The position numbers and the translations under genes are program-made. A stretch of 32,997 nt of DNA from Butyrivibrio sp. (GTDB taxonomy: Bacteria; Bacillota; Clostridia; Lachnospirales; Lachnospiraceae). The first letter of the stretch is position 1. Each line of letters starts with the position of its first letter. The notes beneath the pieces are model-generated. The model was not told the DNA's origin, ran no database searches, and saw nothing but the letters and a program-made list of their open reading frames with translations. Shown piece after piece: positions 8,439-15,773 of this stretch. The DNA lies in the NCBI GenBank assembly GCA_014799955.1, contig JAAVHB010000004.1:1-32997 (forward strand), written 5' to 3'.

Positions 8439-10154
8439 TTAAAGCGTTGCCGCCTCATCCACAATCTTCTTGAGAGCCTCAAGAGCCTCGTCGGGAAGCT
8501 TGTCGTATCCCTCGTTGGCAGCCGCGAAGTTCTCAACCGCGCTCACACGGTTCTGCATAGCGTTCTTAAGGCTGTTCACATAGTCCTTATCACTGAGGTC
8601 AGGTGTGAAATCTCCGGTCTTGCCCGACCAGTCGTTCATAATCTCGATATCGGAGAAAGGTCCCCACTGTGTGAAGTTTGCCTTCTTCTCTACGATTGTT
8701 TCAAGGATTCCGAGCGTATCTTCCTTCTGGCACTTATGTCCCATGAAGTCTCCGGTATTGATTATATAGCAGTCAACGTTCTTCTCCTCAACGAGCTTCT
8801 TGAACTTAACATAATCGTTTACGAGCGGATAGGTTCTGAAGGGGTTAGCGTAAGGCACGATACGAAGCGCGTTCATATCGGTTCCTGCTGCGACACGCTC
8901 TGCGGTTGAGGTCTTGGTTGCAAGAGTTGCGCCCATAACCGCTGCAAGAGCCGCGCCCTTAAGCTTTACAACCGGAGGAAGCGTAGGGTCCTTCATAATC
9001 CAGAAAATTGCGTTTACGGGAGCGTCAATCTTGTCTACGCGGTTAGGCGACCAGAGCTTTGATTTGATTGCGCGTCCGTTTCCGTTACGAATATCCTCCG
9101 TTACAAGCTGAATCTTGCCCTCGCTGTCCATTGTAGCCGAGCAGTTCTGAACCGTGATAAGGTACTTGTTATCGGGGCAGCCCGTAGGATAATCGGAGGT
9201 TTTGTCAAAATAGGTAGGCTCAAGCGCAATTGACGCGCATGTATCGGCATTGATAATAAATGCGTCGTCGTGAAGAACCTTTATCGCGGGATACTTGTCT
9301 CCGTGCTTTGCATGTGTGAGCGTTGACTTTCCGGAGCCTGACAGTCCGTATACGGAAGCAACGTACTTTGAGCCGTCCGCAAGCGTGTACTCCTTCTGTC
9401 CGCCGTGGCAGGAAGCATATCCGTTTCTGTTGGCAATCGCCCATGCCATTGTGAGCGTTCCCTTCTTATGCTCACCGAAATACTTCATTCCGAGAATACA
9501 TGCACAGTTCTGGTCAGTATCGAAATAGCAGAGCGTAAGCGGATCGCTTAAGCAGCTGTAATCAACATCGGGTCTGTTGCCGGGTACCCACTGAGGATCC
9601 GAGAAAATATAGATATCAGGCTCCTTGCCGTCTCCGACTGCCTTTGAATCCTTGTACATCTTAACATATTCGTCCGACATATACTGGAAATTGAGCATCC
9701 AGTTGTAAAGAAGGTTCTCCTCTCCTTCGGGAATAAGAAGGTGAGCCTTAACCATGAACTCGGGGTCAAGTCCTACGAAAACTTCCGCATGATACATTGT
9801 CTTCCAGCGTGTTTCGTAAATAGCGTCCATAGCCACCTTGTCAAGCTTAGCGCTGTCCACTCCGGGGAAGCCCTTTATACGGCGTGCAGCAGCATAACGT
9901 CCGGTTACGGCTCCGTCGTTGAAAAGAAGCACCTTTGCGTCTCTCTCAAGTCCGAATTCCTCTCCTCTATAAACAGGCATATCGGTAACGATTGTACCGG
10001 GTGAATTCTTCGCCAATTCATACGCTTCCTTGAGTGTATTTACCTTAACCACATTGTTTCCGTAGAATGCAGCCTCGATAATTGAGCGGGTTTTGGAAAA
10101 ACCGACCTTACCGGCTCCGATTTCTTCCAAAGGGTAGTAAGCTTTTGTTGCCAT
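8439..10154 (-). CDS. pckA: Phosphoenolpyruvate carboxykinase (ATP)
   Basis: Interconverts oxaloacetate plus ATP with PEP, CO2 and ADP in the cytosol. In anaerobic gut Firmicutes it often runs in the CO2-fixing direction toward C4 acids. The 571-residue length is a little above the usual 525-540. Visible motifs are the P-loop GLSGSGKST (about residue 273) and the second kinase/metal motif HDDAFI (about residue 295), with the Arg-rich nucleotide site (RIVPYANPFRTYP) further on. The ATG is preceded by TGGAGGA. A promoter near 10341-10369 gives a leader of about 180 nt that contains palindromic repeats. It appears monocistronic. Confidence 0.96.
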   Translation of the reverse strand: MATKAYYPLEEIGAGKVGFSKTRSIIEAAFYGNNVVKVNTLKEAYELAKNSPGTIVTDMPVYRGEEFGLERDAKVLLFNDGAVTGRYAAARRIKGFPGVDSAKLDKVAMDAIYETRWKTMYHAEVFVGLDPEFMVKAHLLIPEGEENLLYNWMLNFQYMSDEYVKMYKDSKAVGDGKEPDIYIFSDPQWVPGNRPDVDYSCLSDPLTLCYFDTDQNCACILGMKYFGEHKKGTLTMAWAIANRNGYASCHGGQKEYTLADGSKYVASVYGLSGSGKSTLTHAKHGDKYPAIKVLHDDAFIINADTCASIALEPTYFDKTSDYPTGCPDNKYLITVQNCSATMDSEGKIQLVTEDIRNGNGRAIKSKLWSPNRVDKIDAPVNAIFWIMKDPTLPPVVKLKGAALAAVMGATLATKTSTAERVAAGTDMNALRIVPYANPFRTYPLVNDYVKFKKLVEEKNVDCYIINTGDFMGHKCQKEDTLGILETIVEKKANFTQWGPFSDIEIMNDWSGKTGDFTPDLSDKDYVNSLKNAMQNRVSAVENFAAANEGYDKLPDEALEALKKIVDEAATL

Positions 10155-10189
10155 GTAAATTATCCTCCATTCTTTTAATTAGGCAGTCC

Positions 10190-10318
10190 TAGTGAAATAC
10201 CCCGCAGCAAGCTACGGGGTATCATAGCTTGAATGCGCAGCAAGTTGCGGGGTATTCACCCTCGCGACAGTCGCCAAATGTCTGCAAGCAGCCACTTGGC
10301 TCGTTGCTCGCGGGAATC
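10190..10318 (-). repeat. Palindromic repeat hairpins in the pckA leader
   Basis: Two compound inverted repeats. One is ATACCCCG/CGGGGTAT around a 10-base loop (about 10197-10222), with a half-copy of the same unit (GTTGCGGGGTATT) about 20 bases on. The other has imperfect ends ATTCACCCTCGCGA and TCGCGGGAAT (about 10253-10317) with further self-complementary DNA inside. They lie between the predicted pckA promoter and its start codon, so they are transcribed in the 5' leader. They look like a dispersed genomic repeat. Confidence 0.6.
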
Positions 10319-10340
10319 AATTTCATAAAATTTCTAAAAT

Positions 10341-10369
10341 ATTATCTCATTATCGACATTAAAAGTCAA
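10341..10369 (-). promoter_or_regulatory. Promoter of pckA
   Basis: Minus strand TTGACT (complement of 10364-10369), a 17-bp spacer and GATAAT (complement of 10341-10346). The predicted transcript starts near 10334 and carries the repeat hairpins in its leader. Confidence 0.7.
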
Positions 10370-10404
10370 TAGAGTTTGTTGCAGTTTGGATGCAGCTCCT
10401 GCTT

Positions 10405-12177
10405 TCATTCCGTTTTTTTGCAGTATAGGGCGTACAACCCGTCAACCTCCGACACTTTTTCATATCCGTTCATTAGTATAAAGCTCCTGTCCGCGGCGGT
10501 AAGCCCGTCGTACCTTAAATCAAGCACAAGATAATCCGCAGCTATATTTTCCTCGTGTATCGTCGGATACGAATACAGCTCCTTGCGGTCCGACAGATGA
10601 GCGATAAAAAATGTCGAAGCGCTCACGGACGCGTCCTTCGGTATGCTTTCCATAACCTCATTAAGAATTTTTATATTTCCCCTGTTGTAGATATACGAGT
10701 CGATATAATAGCTTTTCGAAAGTCCGGCAACCGGCATGACGATGACAGCCGCGCAGATTGCAAGCGCGCACATAAATCGCCTCGCCTTCTCCGACAGCTC
10801 GGCATAGTTGGATATCGCAAGATATGTCAGTATCGCCAGGGTGCCGAATGCGTACTGAAAATAAATCGAATACTGATATACATAATCCGTCGCAAGGTTA
10901 ATTATTATTATGGGCAGTAAAAGAATAAATTTGGAAACCTTCTTTGTCGCCGCCGGAATAAATCCCAAAGGAACAAGCATATAAATTATGAACTGATATT
11001 TTTTCTCCTTGAAGCATTCGCTGAGCACATACGCGGGATTGGAGATAAAATTCCTGATGACGTCCATAAGTCCGCCGCCGTCCCCTACCATATAATTCTC
11101 GTATCTGTAGCTCATTACTCCCAGTCCGTACCGCTGCATAAAAATCATAACTGTCAGAAAATAAGCCACACCGAATATAAGCATAATTGCGCCCTTGACG
11201 TATTTACGCTTTCCGATAATTACGTACAGTCCTATGCAGGCAATATACATGGGCGCGTCCTCTTTTACGAGAACCGTCAGCACCGACATAACAATCATGC
11301 CCTTTAAGTCGTCTTTTTCGATAAAATAAAACAGCCACAGTAAAAGCGGAACAAGAAAGCAGTTTTCATGCAAATCGTAATAGCATCCTGTCGCCAGCAC
11401 GGGAAACAGCGCAAAAATAACACCGAATGCCGCCGTTGCGCTTTTGCTCAGATTAAACTTGCGGCAAAGCAGATAAACCGGAATGATTCCGCTCGCAAGC
11501 GTGATAACCTGAAGCACCTGAAGCGTCGCGGGATACGGAAAGATGAAATATATAGGAAGATATATATAATATATGGGTGAAAAATGCACCGCGAAATGGG
11601 ATAAAAGCCTTTCGCGCTCCACCGTCGTTACGGGCTGAAAGCTGTCCCTCATATTATGGAACATCTGTGCCCATATGCCGAAATCAAATGCAGGCGAGGA
11701 ATAATTTACATACCGAAGAACCGTCGTCGTTCCGGCAATTCCCATATAAAAGGCGGCGGCAATCACATAAATTATCGCAACCGTGCCTTTCTTCTTTATG
11801 TCCGCGAAGGTCTTTGTCTTATTCACGGCATAAACCACGGCGATACCGAGAAACGCAAGCAGTCCTATAAGATAAGCAAGCTCCGAATCGGTCTTTATCG
11901 TAATCATTCCGTACAGCGTCACAAGAATCATCGGCCCGTAGGCCTCCATCCACGAAAAAACCTTAAGATAACCGAGCGCACAGAAAATAATCAGAAACAG
12001 CAGCACAAAGCACAGATACATGGCTATATTGATTTCCGCCGCAAATGCTGCCGAATTAAAGACATACTGCGACTTAAGGCAGAACATAACGGCAGTCAGA
12101 AGCCAAGCCATAATGATCCTGACCATCATTTTTTCCAGAGTGACACTCTTCTTAAAATTTATCCAAAATTCCCGCAT
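10405..12177 (-). CDS. DUF2079 polytopic membrane protein
   Basis: A 590-residue membrane protein with about 12-13 hydrophobic segments. It has the DUF2079 pattern: an early loop with FDFGIWAQMFHN, then HFAVHFSPIYY and later HENCFLVPLLLW and VKEDAPMY. The family resembles GT-C type glycosyltransferases, but no activity is established. I place the start at the ATG at 12175-12177, which forms a TAATG junction with the stop of the preceding gene and has GGGAG just upstream. The stop is TGA. It is translationally coupled to the DUF1653 gene. Confidence 0.88.
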   Translation of the reverse strand: MREFWINFKKSVTLEKMMVRIIMAWLLTAVMFCLKSQYVFNSAAFAAEINIAMYLCFVLLFLIIFCALGYLKVFSWMEAYGPMILVTLYGMITIKTDSELAYLIGLLAFLGIAVVYAVNKTKTFADIKKKGTVAIIYVIAAAFYMGIAGTTTVLRYVNYSSPAFDFGIWAQMFHNMRDSFQPVTTVERERLLSHFAVHFSPIYYIYLPIYFIFPYPATLQVLQVITLASGIIPVYLLCRKFNLSKSATAAFGVIFALFPVLATGCYYDLHENCFLVPLLLWLFYFIEKDDLKGMIVMSVLTVLVKEDAPMYIACIGLYVIIGKRKYVKGAIMLIFGVAYFLTVMIFMQRYGLGVMSYRYENYMVGDGGGLMDVIRNFISNPAYVLSECFKEKKYQFIIYMLVPLGFIPAATKKVSKFILLLPIIIINLATDYVYQYSIYFQYAFGTLAILTYLAISNYAELSEKARRFMCALAICAAVIVMPVAGLSKSYYIDSYIYNRGNIKILNEVMESIPKDASVSASTFFIAHLSDRKELYSYPTIHEENIAADYLVLDLRYDGLTAADRSFILMNGYEKVSEVDGLYALYCKKTE

Positions 12178-12752
12178 TATCTTAATCTCCCGCATTCAAA
12201 TCTTGCTTTCATCTGCAAACAGTAAAGCAAGCTGTTTAATCTTTCGTCAACAGTTCCCTCTCCGACGGTAAAATCCATTGAAACTGCTATGTCGCTTATA
12301 AGCTTATCGTCAACCTTACTTCTTATACTGTTAAGGTATTCCATCTTCTCCTTGCAGCCGTCCCTGTCAAAAAACTCCAGCAGATACGGATTTACTCCCT
12401 CCTGCAAATCCAAGCCTTCCTTCGGCTCTCCGTCAGCCGCCTCGGTTCCGCTCTCCCTCTCCTCGGACTGCTTTGGCATTACGGTCTGCTTTGTATGCTC
12501 CACATATGCAGTTTCCGGCTCCACCTTCTCAAATCTGTATTTCTGAGCCGCGTCGGGATATTTTTCTCGGTCAACCTCGCTCATAAACATATCGTAGGGT
12601 CTTACATACACACTGTAATCCCCGTAAAGCGCCTGATAGACCACCATTTTCTCCCGTGTTTCAGAATGATATGCCACCGCAACAATCTGGTACAGTTTGT
12701 TTTTGAAATGCCTGAATTTATCTCCGGGCATAATTGTCCTCAAATCGCTCAT
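12177..12752 (-). CDS. DUF1653 domain protein
   Basis: A 191-residue soluble protein. Residues about 8-65 form a DUF1653 domain: GDKFRHFKNKLYQIV, then YHSETREKMVVYQALYG and VRPYDMF. The remainder, with a charged low-complexity part around residues 80-125 and a helical C-terminus, is not recognised. Function of the domain is unknown. It starts at an ATG with AGGAAAGGGG upstream and shares a junction with the DUF2079 gene downstream, so the two form an operon driven by the promoter at 12819-12847. Confidence 0.88.
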   Translation of the reverse strand: MSDLRTIMPGDKFRHFKNKLYQIVAVAYHSETREKMVVYQALYGDYSVYVRPYDMFMSEVDREKYPDAAQKYRFEKVEPETAYVEHTKQTVMPKQSEERESGTEAADGEPKEGLDLQEGVNPYLLEFFDRDGCKEKMEYLNSIRSKVDDKLISDIAVSMDFTVGEGTVDERLNSLLYCLQMKARFECGRLR

Positions 12753-12818
12753 ACTCTTCCCCTTTCCTTAAGCTTCCCCGTGACAGCAAACCTCAGCCGC
12801 GCTTCACTAAGCATTCAT

Positions 12819-12847
12819 ATTATATAACAAAACACACAAGAAATCAA
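12819..12847 (-). promoter_or_regulatory. Promoter of the DUF1653-DUF2079 operon
   Basis: Minus strand TTGATT (complement of 12842-12847), a 17-bp spacer and a consensus TATAAT (complement of 12819-12824), about 65 bp upstream of the DUF1653 start codon. Confidence 0.75.
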
Positions 12848-12887
12848 TACAACCTGATTTTCGGCAATATCCTGTACTTCATATCAG

Positions 12888-12972
12888 TTGAGTGGGGAAG
12901 ATTTATCTTCTCCTACTCACCGCGCGACCCGTGCGCCGCTTCAGCGGCATATACCCATGCACGGGTCTGCGC
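12888..12972. repeat. Compound palindromic repeat (two adjacent hairpins)
   Basis: The first hairpin pairs 12890-12902 with 12905-12918 (two mismatches, TT loop). The second pairs GACCCGTGC (12926-12934) with GCACGGGTC (12959-12967) and encloses a smaller GCCGC/GCGGC hairpin. No coding content is seen here. Its form suggests a dispersed non-coding repeat unit. It accounts for much of the gene-free stretch 12753-13070, along with the promoter and terminator listed separately. Confidence 0.65.
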
Positions 12973-12975
12973 ATA

Positions 12976-13005
12976 TAAAAAAGCCGCCAAACGGCGGCTT
13001 TTTCA
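12976..13005. terminator. Intrinsic terminator downstream of the surface-protein gene
   Basis: AAGCCGCC and GGCGGCTT form a tight stem around an AAAC-type loop, flanked by A and T runs, so it can act in both directions. For the minus strand it ends the transcript of the surface-protein gene about 70 bp after its stop codon. Confidence 0.88.
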
Positions 13006-13070
13006 TTATTGGGAACAATCTATTGTGTTTAACTCTTACGAGCTAATGAAAGGCAATCCTTTTTACTGCT

Positions 13071-14699
13071 TTATCTCTTTTTGGTCAATCCGTAGATACC
13101 AAGAGCTGCGAAACATACTCCGGAAATTCCGAAAATAAGCTTGAAAATATCGGCATGAGAATTATCTCCGGTATCCGCCTCTACCTCTCCCTTTCTTCTC
13201 GGTCTGGTAGGCGGCTCCTCAGGTGTGGTATCCTCATCATTCTCAACCTCAGGAGTTCTTGTTATAATCTCAATAGGCGGTTCTTCCGGCGGAGTTGTTG
13301 TTTCCTCGGGTTCCGTGGTTCCTTCCTCGGGAGTCGTTGTCTCCTCAGGTGTTGTGGGTTCCGTGGTTCCTTCCTCAGGTGTTGTTGTCTCCTCGGGTGT
13401 TGTGGGTTCCGTGGTTCCTTGCTCAGGAGTTGTTGTCTCCTCAGGTGTTGTATCCTCGGGAGTCGTCTCCTCGGGTGTTGTCTCCTCAGGTGTGCTTTCC
13501 TCGGGAGTCGTCTCCTCAGGTGTAGTTTCCTCCTCGGATGTTGTCTCCTCAGGTGTGCTTTCCTCGGGAGTCGTCTCCTCAGGTGTTGTCTCCTCCTCGG
13601 ATGTTGTCTCCTCAGGTGTTGTTTCCTCAGGCTCCGTGGTTTCCGTTTCCGTTACGTTTGCGGGTGTGGTTGTCTCGGGCTCCTCAAAGAACGAGAGAGC
13701 GAAAGAATGGCACTCGCCTACGGACTTAATGCTGTTGGCAAATATCGCACCGTTGCAGTTGGATGCCGTCACGTTTGCATTGGGAGCAAGGTAATATCCT
13801 ACGCCCTCCGTTACATTCATGTTGAAAGTCTTATTTGCATCCGACGTTGTGGGAAAATATACGTTCCATACGATATTCTCGGCAAATTCGGGAGCTACCT
13901 GACCGTTACTTCCGGTAAGCTGTCCGTTCACTCTTACCTTGAAAAGATTGATCGTGCTCTTATCTGCCAATTCCTCTGCGTCTACGTTTATAATAACTTT
14001 GGTATTTTTCTTTACATTCTTTATGTTAATCTGGTAAGCGTCCGAACCGTAGCTGTCCTCTCCTTCAAACGACTTAATCAAATCGGTTATGTCGAATACA
14101 TAAGTCTCGGTGCCTTTTGCTTTATCCTTAATGCAGATATCCTCAACATCCTTGTATTCCGACAAGTCAAGTGTCATTCCGTTCTTTTCGTCGGGATTGA
14201 AAGCGCCCGCCGTGTAGCCGATGTACCTGCGGGAAACCGCATCAAGCACTGCGTAAAGGGCATCCATGTCGATAAACTGCTCGCCTACCTTAACGGTAAC
14301 GTAGTTTCCGACAGGCTCTCCGACGCACTTAACATAATATGCGGCTCCGCCGTTCTCGGGATATACCGAGGTATACCATTCTCCTAGGCTTACAATCGAA
14401 GGCAGCGCAACCGTGCGGTTGACCATCTGCGTTCCGACATTGGTATTTCCTATAAGCGTTCCTCCGCAGAGAATATTTCCCGCGTGATGAACACTCACTT
14501 CGGTGTCAGCATAGGATACGAATGTGAAATCCCCCGCTGCCCCGAATTCGGTTTTTGTAACAGGCTTATACGTTTCACCGTCAGCGTAAGCTGTCTCGGA
14601 AGCGAAGCCTATGCCCACCGCGATACCGCCGAAAACGATTGCGACAGCAAGCATGATGGCACCTGTTTTTCTGCTCATACTTCTGATTCTTCTAAACAT
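13071..14699 (-). CDS. Secreted, anchored surface protein with Thr/Glu/Pro repeats (choice-of-anchor A-like)
   Basis: A 542-residue exported protein. There is a signal segment at about 14-34, with likely cleavage near AYADGE. The globular domain (about 50-340) starts with AGDFTFVSYADTEVSVHHAG and GGTLIG, resembling choice-of-anchor A / collagen-binding-like surface domains. A long low-complexity stalk of TPEETT-type repeats follows (about 345-485), then a C-terminal TM (about 516-535) and a KKR tail. The sequence before the TM is EADTGDNSH, like a sortase signal that lacks the usual LP. The ATG follows GGAGG. It is likely a cell-surface adhesin or wall-associated protein; that role is inference. 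Confidence 0.85.
   Translation of the reverse strand: MFRRIRSMSRKTGAIMLAVAIVFGGIAVGIGFASETAYADGETYKPVTKTEFGAAGDFTFVSYADTEVSVHHAGNILCGGTLIGNTNVGTQMVNRTVALPSIVSLGEWYTSVYPENGGAAYYVKCVGEPVGNYVTVKVGEQFIDMDALYAVLDAVSRRYIGYTAGAFNPDEKNGMTLDLSEYKDVEDICIKDKAKGTETYVFDITDLIKSFEGEDSYGSDAYQINIKNVKKNTKVIINVDAEELADKSTINLFKVRVNGQLTGSNGQVAPEFAENIVWNVYFPTTSDANKTFNMNVTEGVGYYLAPNANVTASNCNGAIFANSIKSVGECHSFALSFFEEPETTTPANVTETETTEPEETTPEETTSEEETTPEETTPEESTPEETTSEEETTPEETTPEESTPEETTPEETTPEDTTPEETTTPEQGTTEPTTPEETTTPEEGTTEPTTPEETTTPEEGTTEPEETTTPPEEPPIEIITRTPEVENDEDTTPEEPPTRPRRKGEVEADTGDNSHADIFKLIFGISGVCFAALGIYGLTKKR
13236..13665. repeat. In-gene tandem repeats encoding TPEETT-type units
   Basis: Short direct repeats, 12-18 bases and longer near-identical blocks of about 60, encode the Thr/Pro/Glu stalk of the surface protein. 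Near-identical DNA copies point to slippage or recombination, so repeat number may vary among strains and may be mis-assembled. Confidence 0.85.
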
Positions 14700-14737
14700 T
14701 TTTTTCCCTCCATTTTTATAGTTTGTTCCCGTTGTAG

Positions 14738-14766
14738 ATACTACTAATATATCACTGTTTTATCAA
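14738..14766 (-). promoter_or_regulatory. Promoter of the surface-protein gene
   Basis: Minus strand TTGATA (complement of 14761-14766), a 17-bp spacer and TAGTAT (complement of 14738-14743), about 40 bp upstream of the start codon. A GC-rich palindrome abuts its -35 side. Confidence 0.65.
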
Positions 14767-14772
14767 TACTTT

Positions 14773-14791
14773 TACCCCCTTTTAGGGGGTA
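14773..14791. promoter_or_regulatory. Perfect palindrome between divergent genes (possible operator)
   Basis: TACCCCC-TTTTA-GGGGGTA, a 7-bp inverted repeat just upstream of the surface-protein -35 and about 85 bp from the subtilase start. Position suggests a binding site for a dimeric regulator shared by the divergent genes. A terminator role is less likely because nothing ends here. Confidence 0.4.
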
Positions 14792-14876
14792 TTTTGAAAA
14801 TTTTCACTCCGGGGATTTTTTATCATACAATATATGTATAAATCCATAAAATAATGCCCTTCCCCAGGTGAGTAGA

Positions 14877-15773
14877 ATGAACAAAATAAGAAACCTTCTC
14901 GCAATCGACAGAATCCACCGCAGCGGAATAACAGGCCGCGGAATAAATGTAGCCGTGCTTGATACCGGAATGTATATGCATAACGATCTGCAAAACAGTC
15001 TTACGGAATTCCATGACTTTGTAAACGGACGCGCCGACGCTTACGACGACAATTCCCACGGAACCCATGTATGCGGAATAATCGGAGCGTCCGGACGCAT
15101 GAGCGGCGGTCTTTACAAAGGAATAGCGCCTTCGGCGGGACTCGTTCCGCTTAAGGTCCTGAACCAGTACGGAACCGGCTCGTCCTCCGACATAATTTCG
15201 GGAATAGAATGGATTCTTAAGAACCACGAAAGCCTGAACATACGCATCGTGAATATCTCAATCGGAACGAACTCATCCAAATGCGAAGACGAGTCAAGTC
15301 TCCTCGTAAAGGCGGTAGATTCCCTCTGGGACGCCGGACTGACCGTAATTACCTCCGCCGGCAACAACGGACCGGGCTACCGCTCCATAACAACACCCGG
15401 AATAAGCCGCAAGGTAATAACCGTGGGCACAAACGACATCATGTCGCATATAGACGAATCGGGACGCCGACACACCACCTACTCAGGAAAAGGTCCGACC
15501 TTCTGCGACATATCAAAACCGGATATAATCGCTCCCGGCAGCCGTATCGTGAGCTGCTATCCGCGTCCTGACGGCTACGCCGCAAAAAGCGGCACCTCCA
15601 TGTCAACGCCCATCGTTTCAGGAGCCGCCGCTCTCGCGTTCTCATATAATAAAACTCTTACCAACAATCAGTTCAAAAGCCTGCTCTGCCGCACCGCGGA
15701 CGATATCGGACTTGACAGGTACACACAGGGCTGCGGCCGCATAAATATTCTAAGCCTCCTGCTTAGCTGCTAA
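14877..15773 (+). CDS. Subtilisin-like serine peptidase (S8), without signal peptide
   Basis: A 298-residue subtilase with a complete catalytic triad: Asp in VLDTG (about residue 28), His in HGTHVCG (about 61) and Ser in GTSMSTP (about 241). The oxyanion Asn is in the SAGNNG block. No signal peptide or long propeptide is visible, so it probably acts in the cytosol, like the intracellular serine proteases or AprX of Bacillus. The ATG at 14877 has AGGTGAG upstream; a GTG three codons earlier is less likely. The 3' end overlaps the convergent DUF885 gene by 24 bp. Confidence 0.93.
   Translation: MNKIRNLLAIDRIHRSGITGRGINVAVLDTGMYMHNDLQNSLTEFHDFVNGRADAYDDNSHGTHVCGIIGASGRMSGGLYKGIAPSAGLVPLKVLNQYGTGSSSDIISGIEWILKNHESLNIRIVNISIGTNSSKCEDESSLLVKAVDSLWDAGLTVITSAGNNGPGYRSITTPGISRKVITVGTNDIMSHIDESGRRHTTYSGKGPTFCDISKPDIIAPGSRIVSCYPRPDGYAAKSGTSMSTPIVSGAAALAFSYNKTLTNNQFKSLLCRTADDIGLDRYTQGCGRINILSLLLSC

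Noticed and set aside
13071-13180. Canonical LPxTG sortase signal on the surface protein
   Set aside because: The Leu-Pro is missing; only TGD, TM and basic tail match, so I left the anchoring type open.
13236-13665. Regular short repeats that might suggest a CRISPR array
   Set aside because: Repeats are in frame, encode TPEETT units and lack unique spacers of constant length.
13155-14387. Long Cys/Leu/Arg-rich open frame antisense to the surface protein
   Set aside because: Its composition is the mirror of the TPEETT repeats, with no start signal; the minus-strand gene has signal peptide, TM and RBS.
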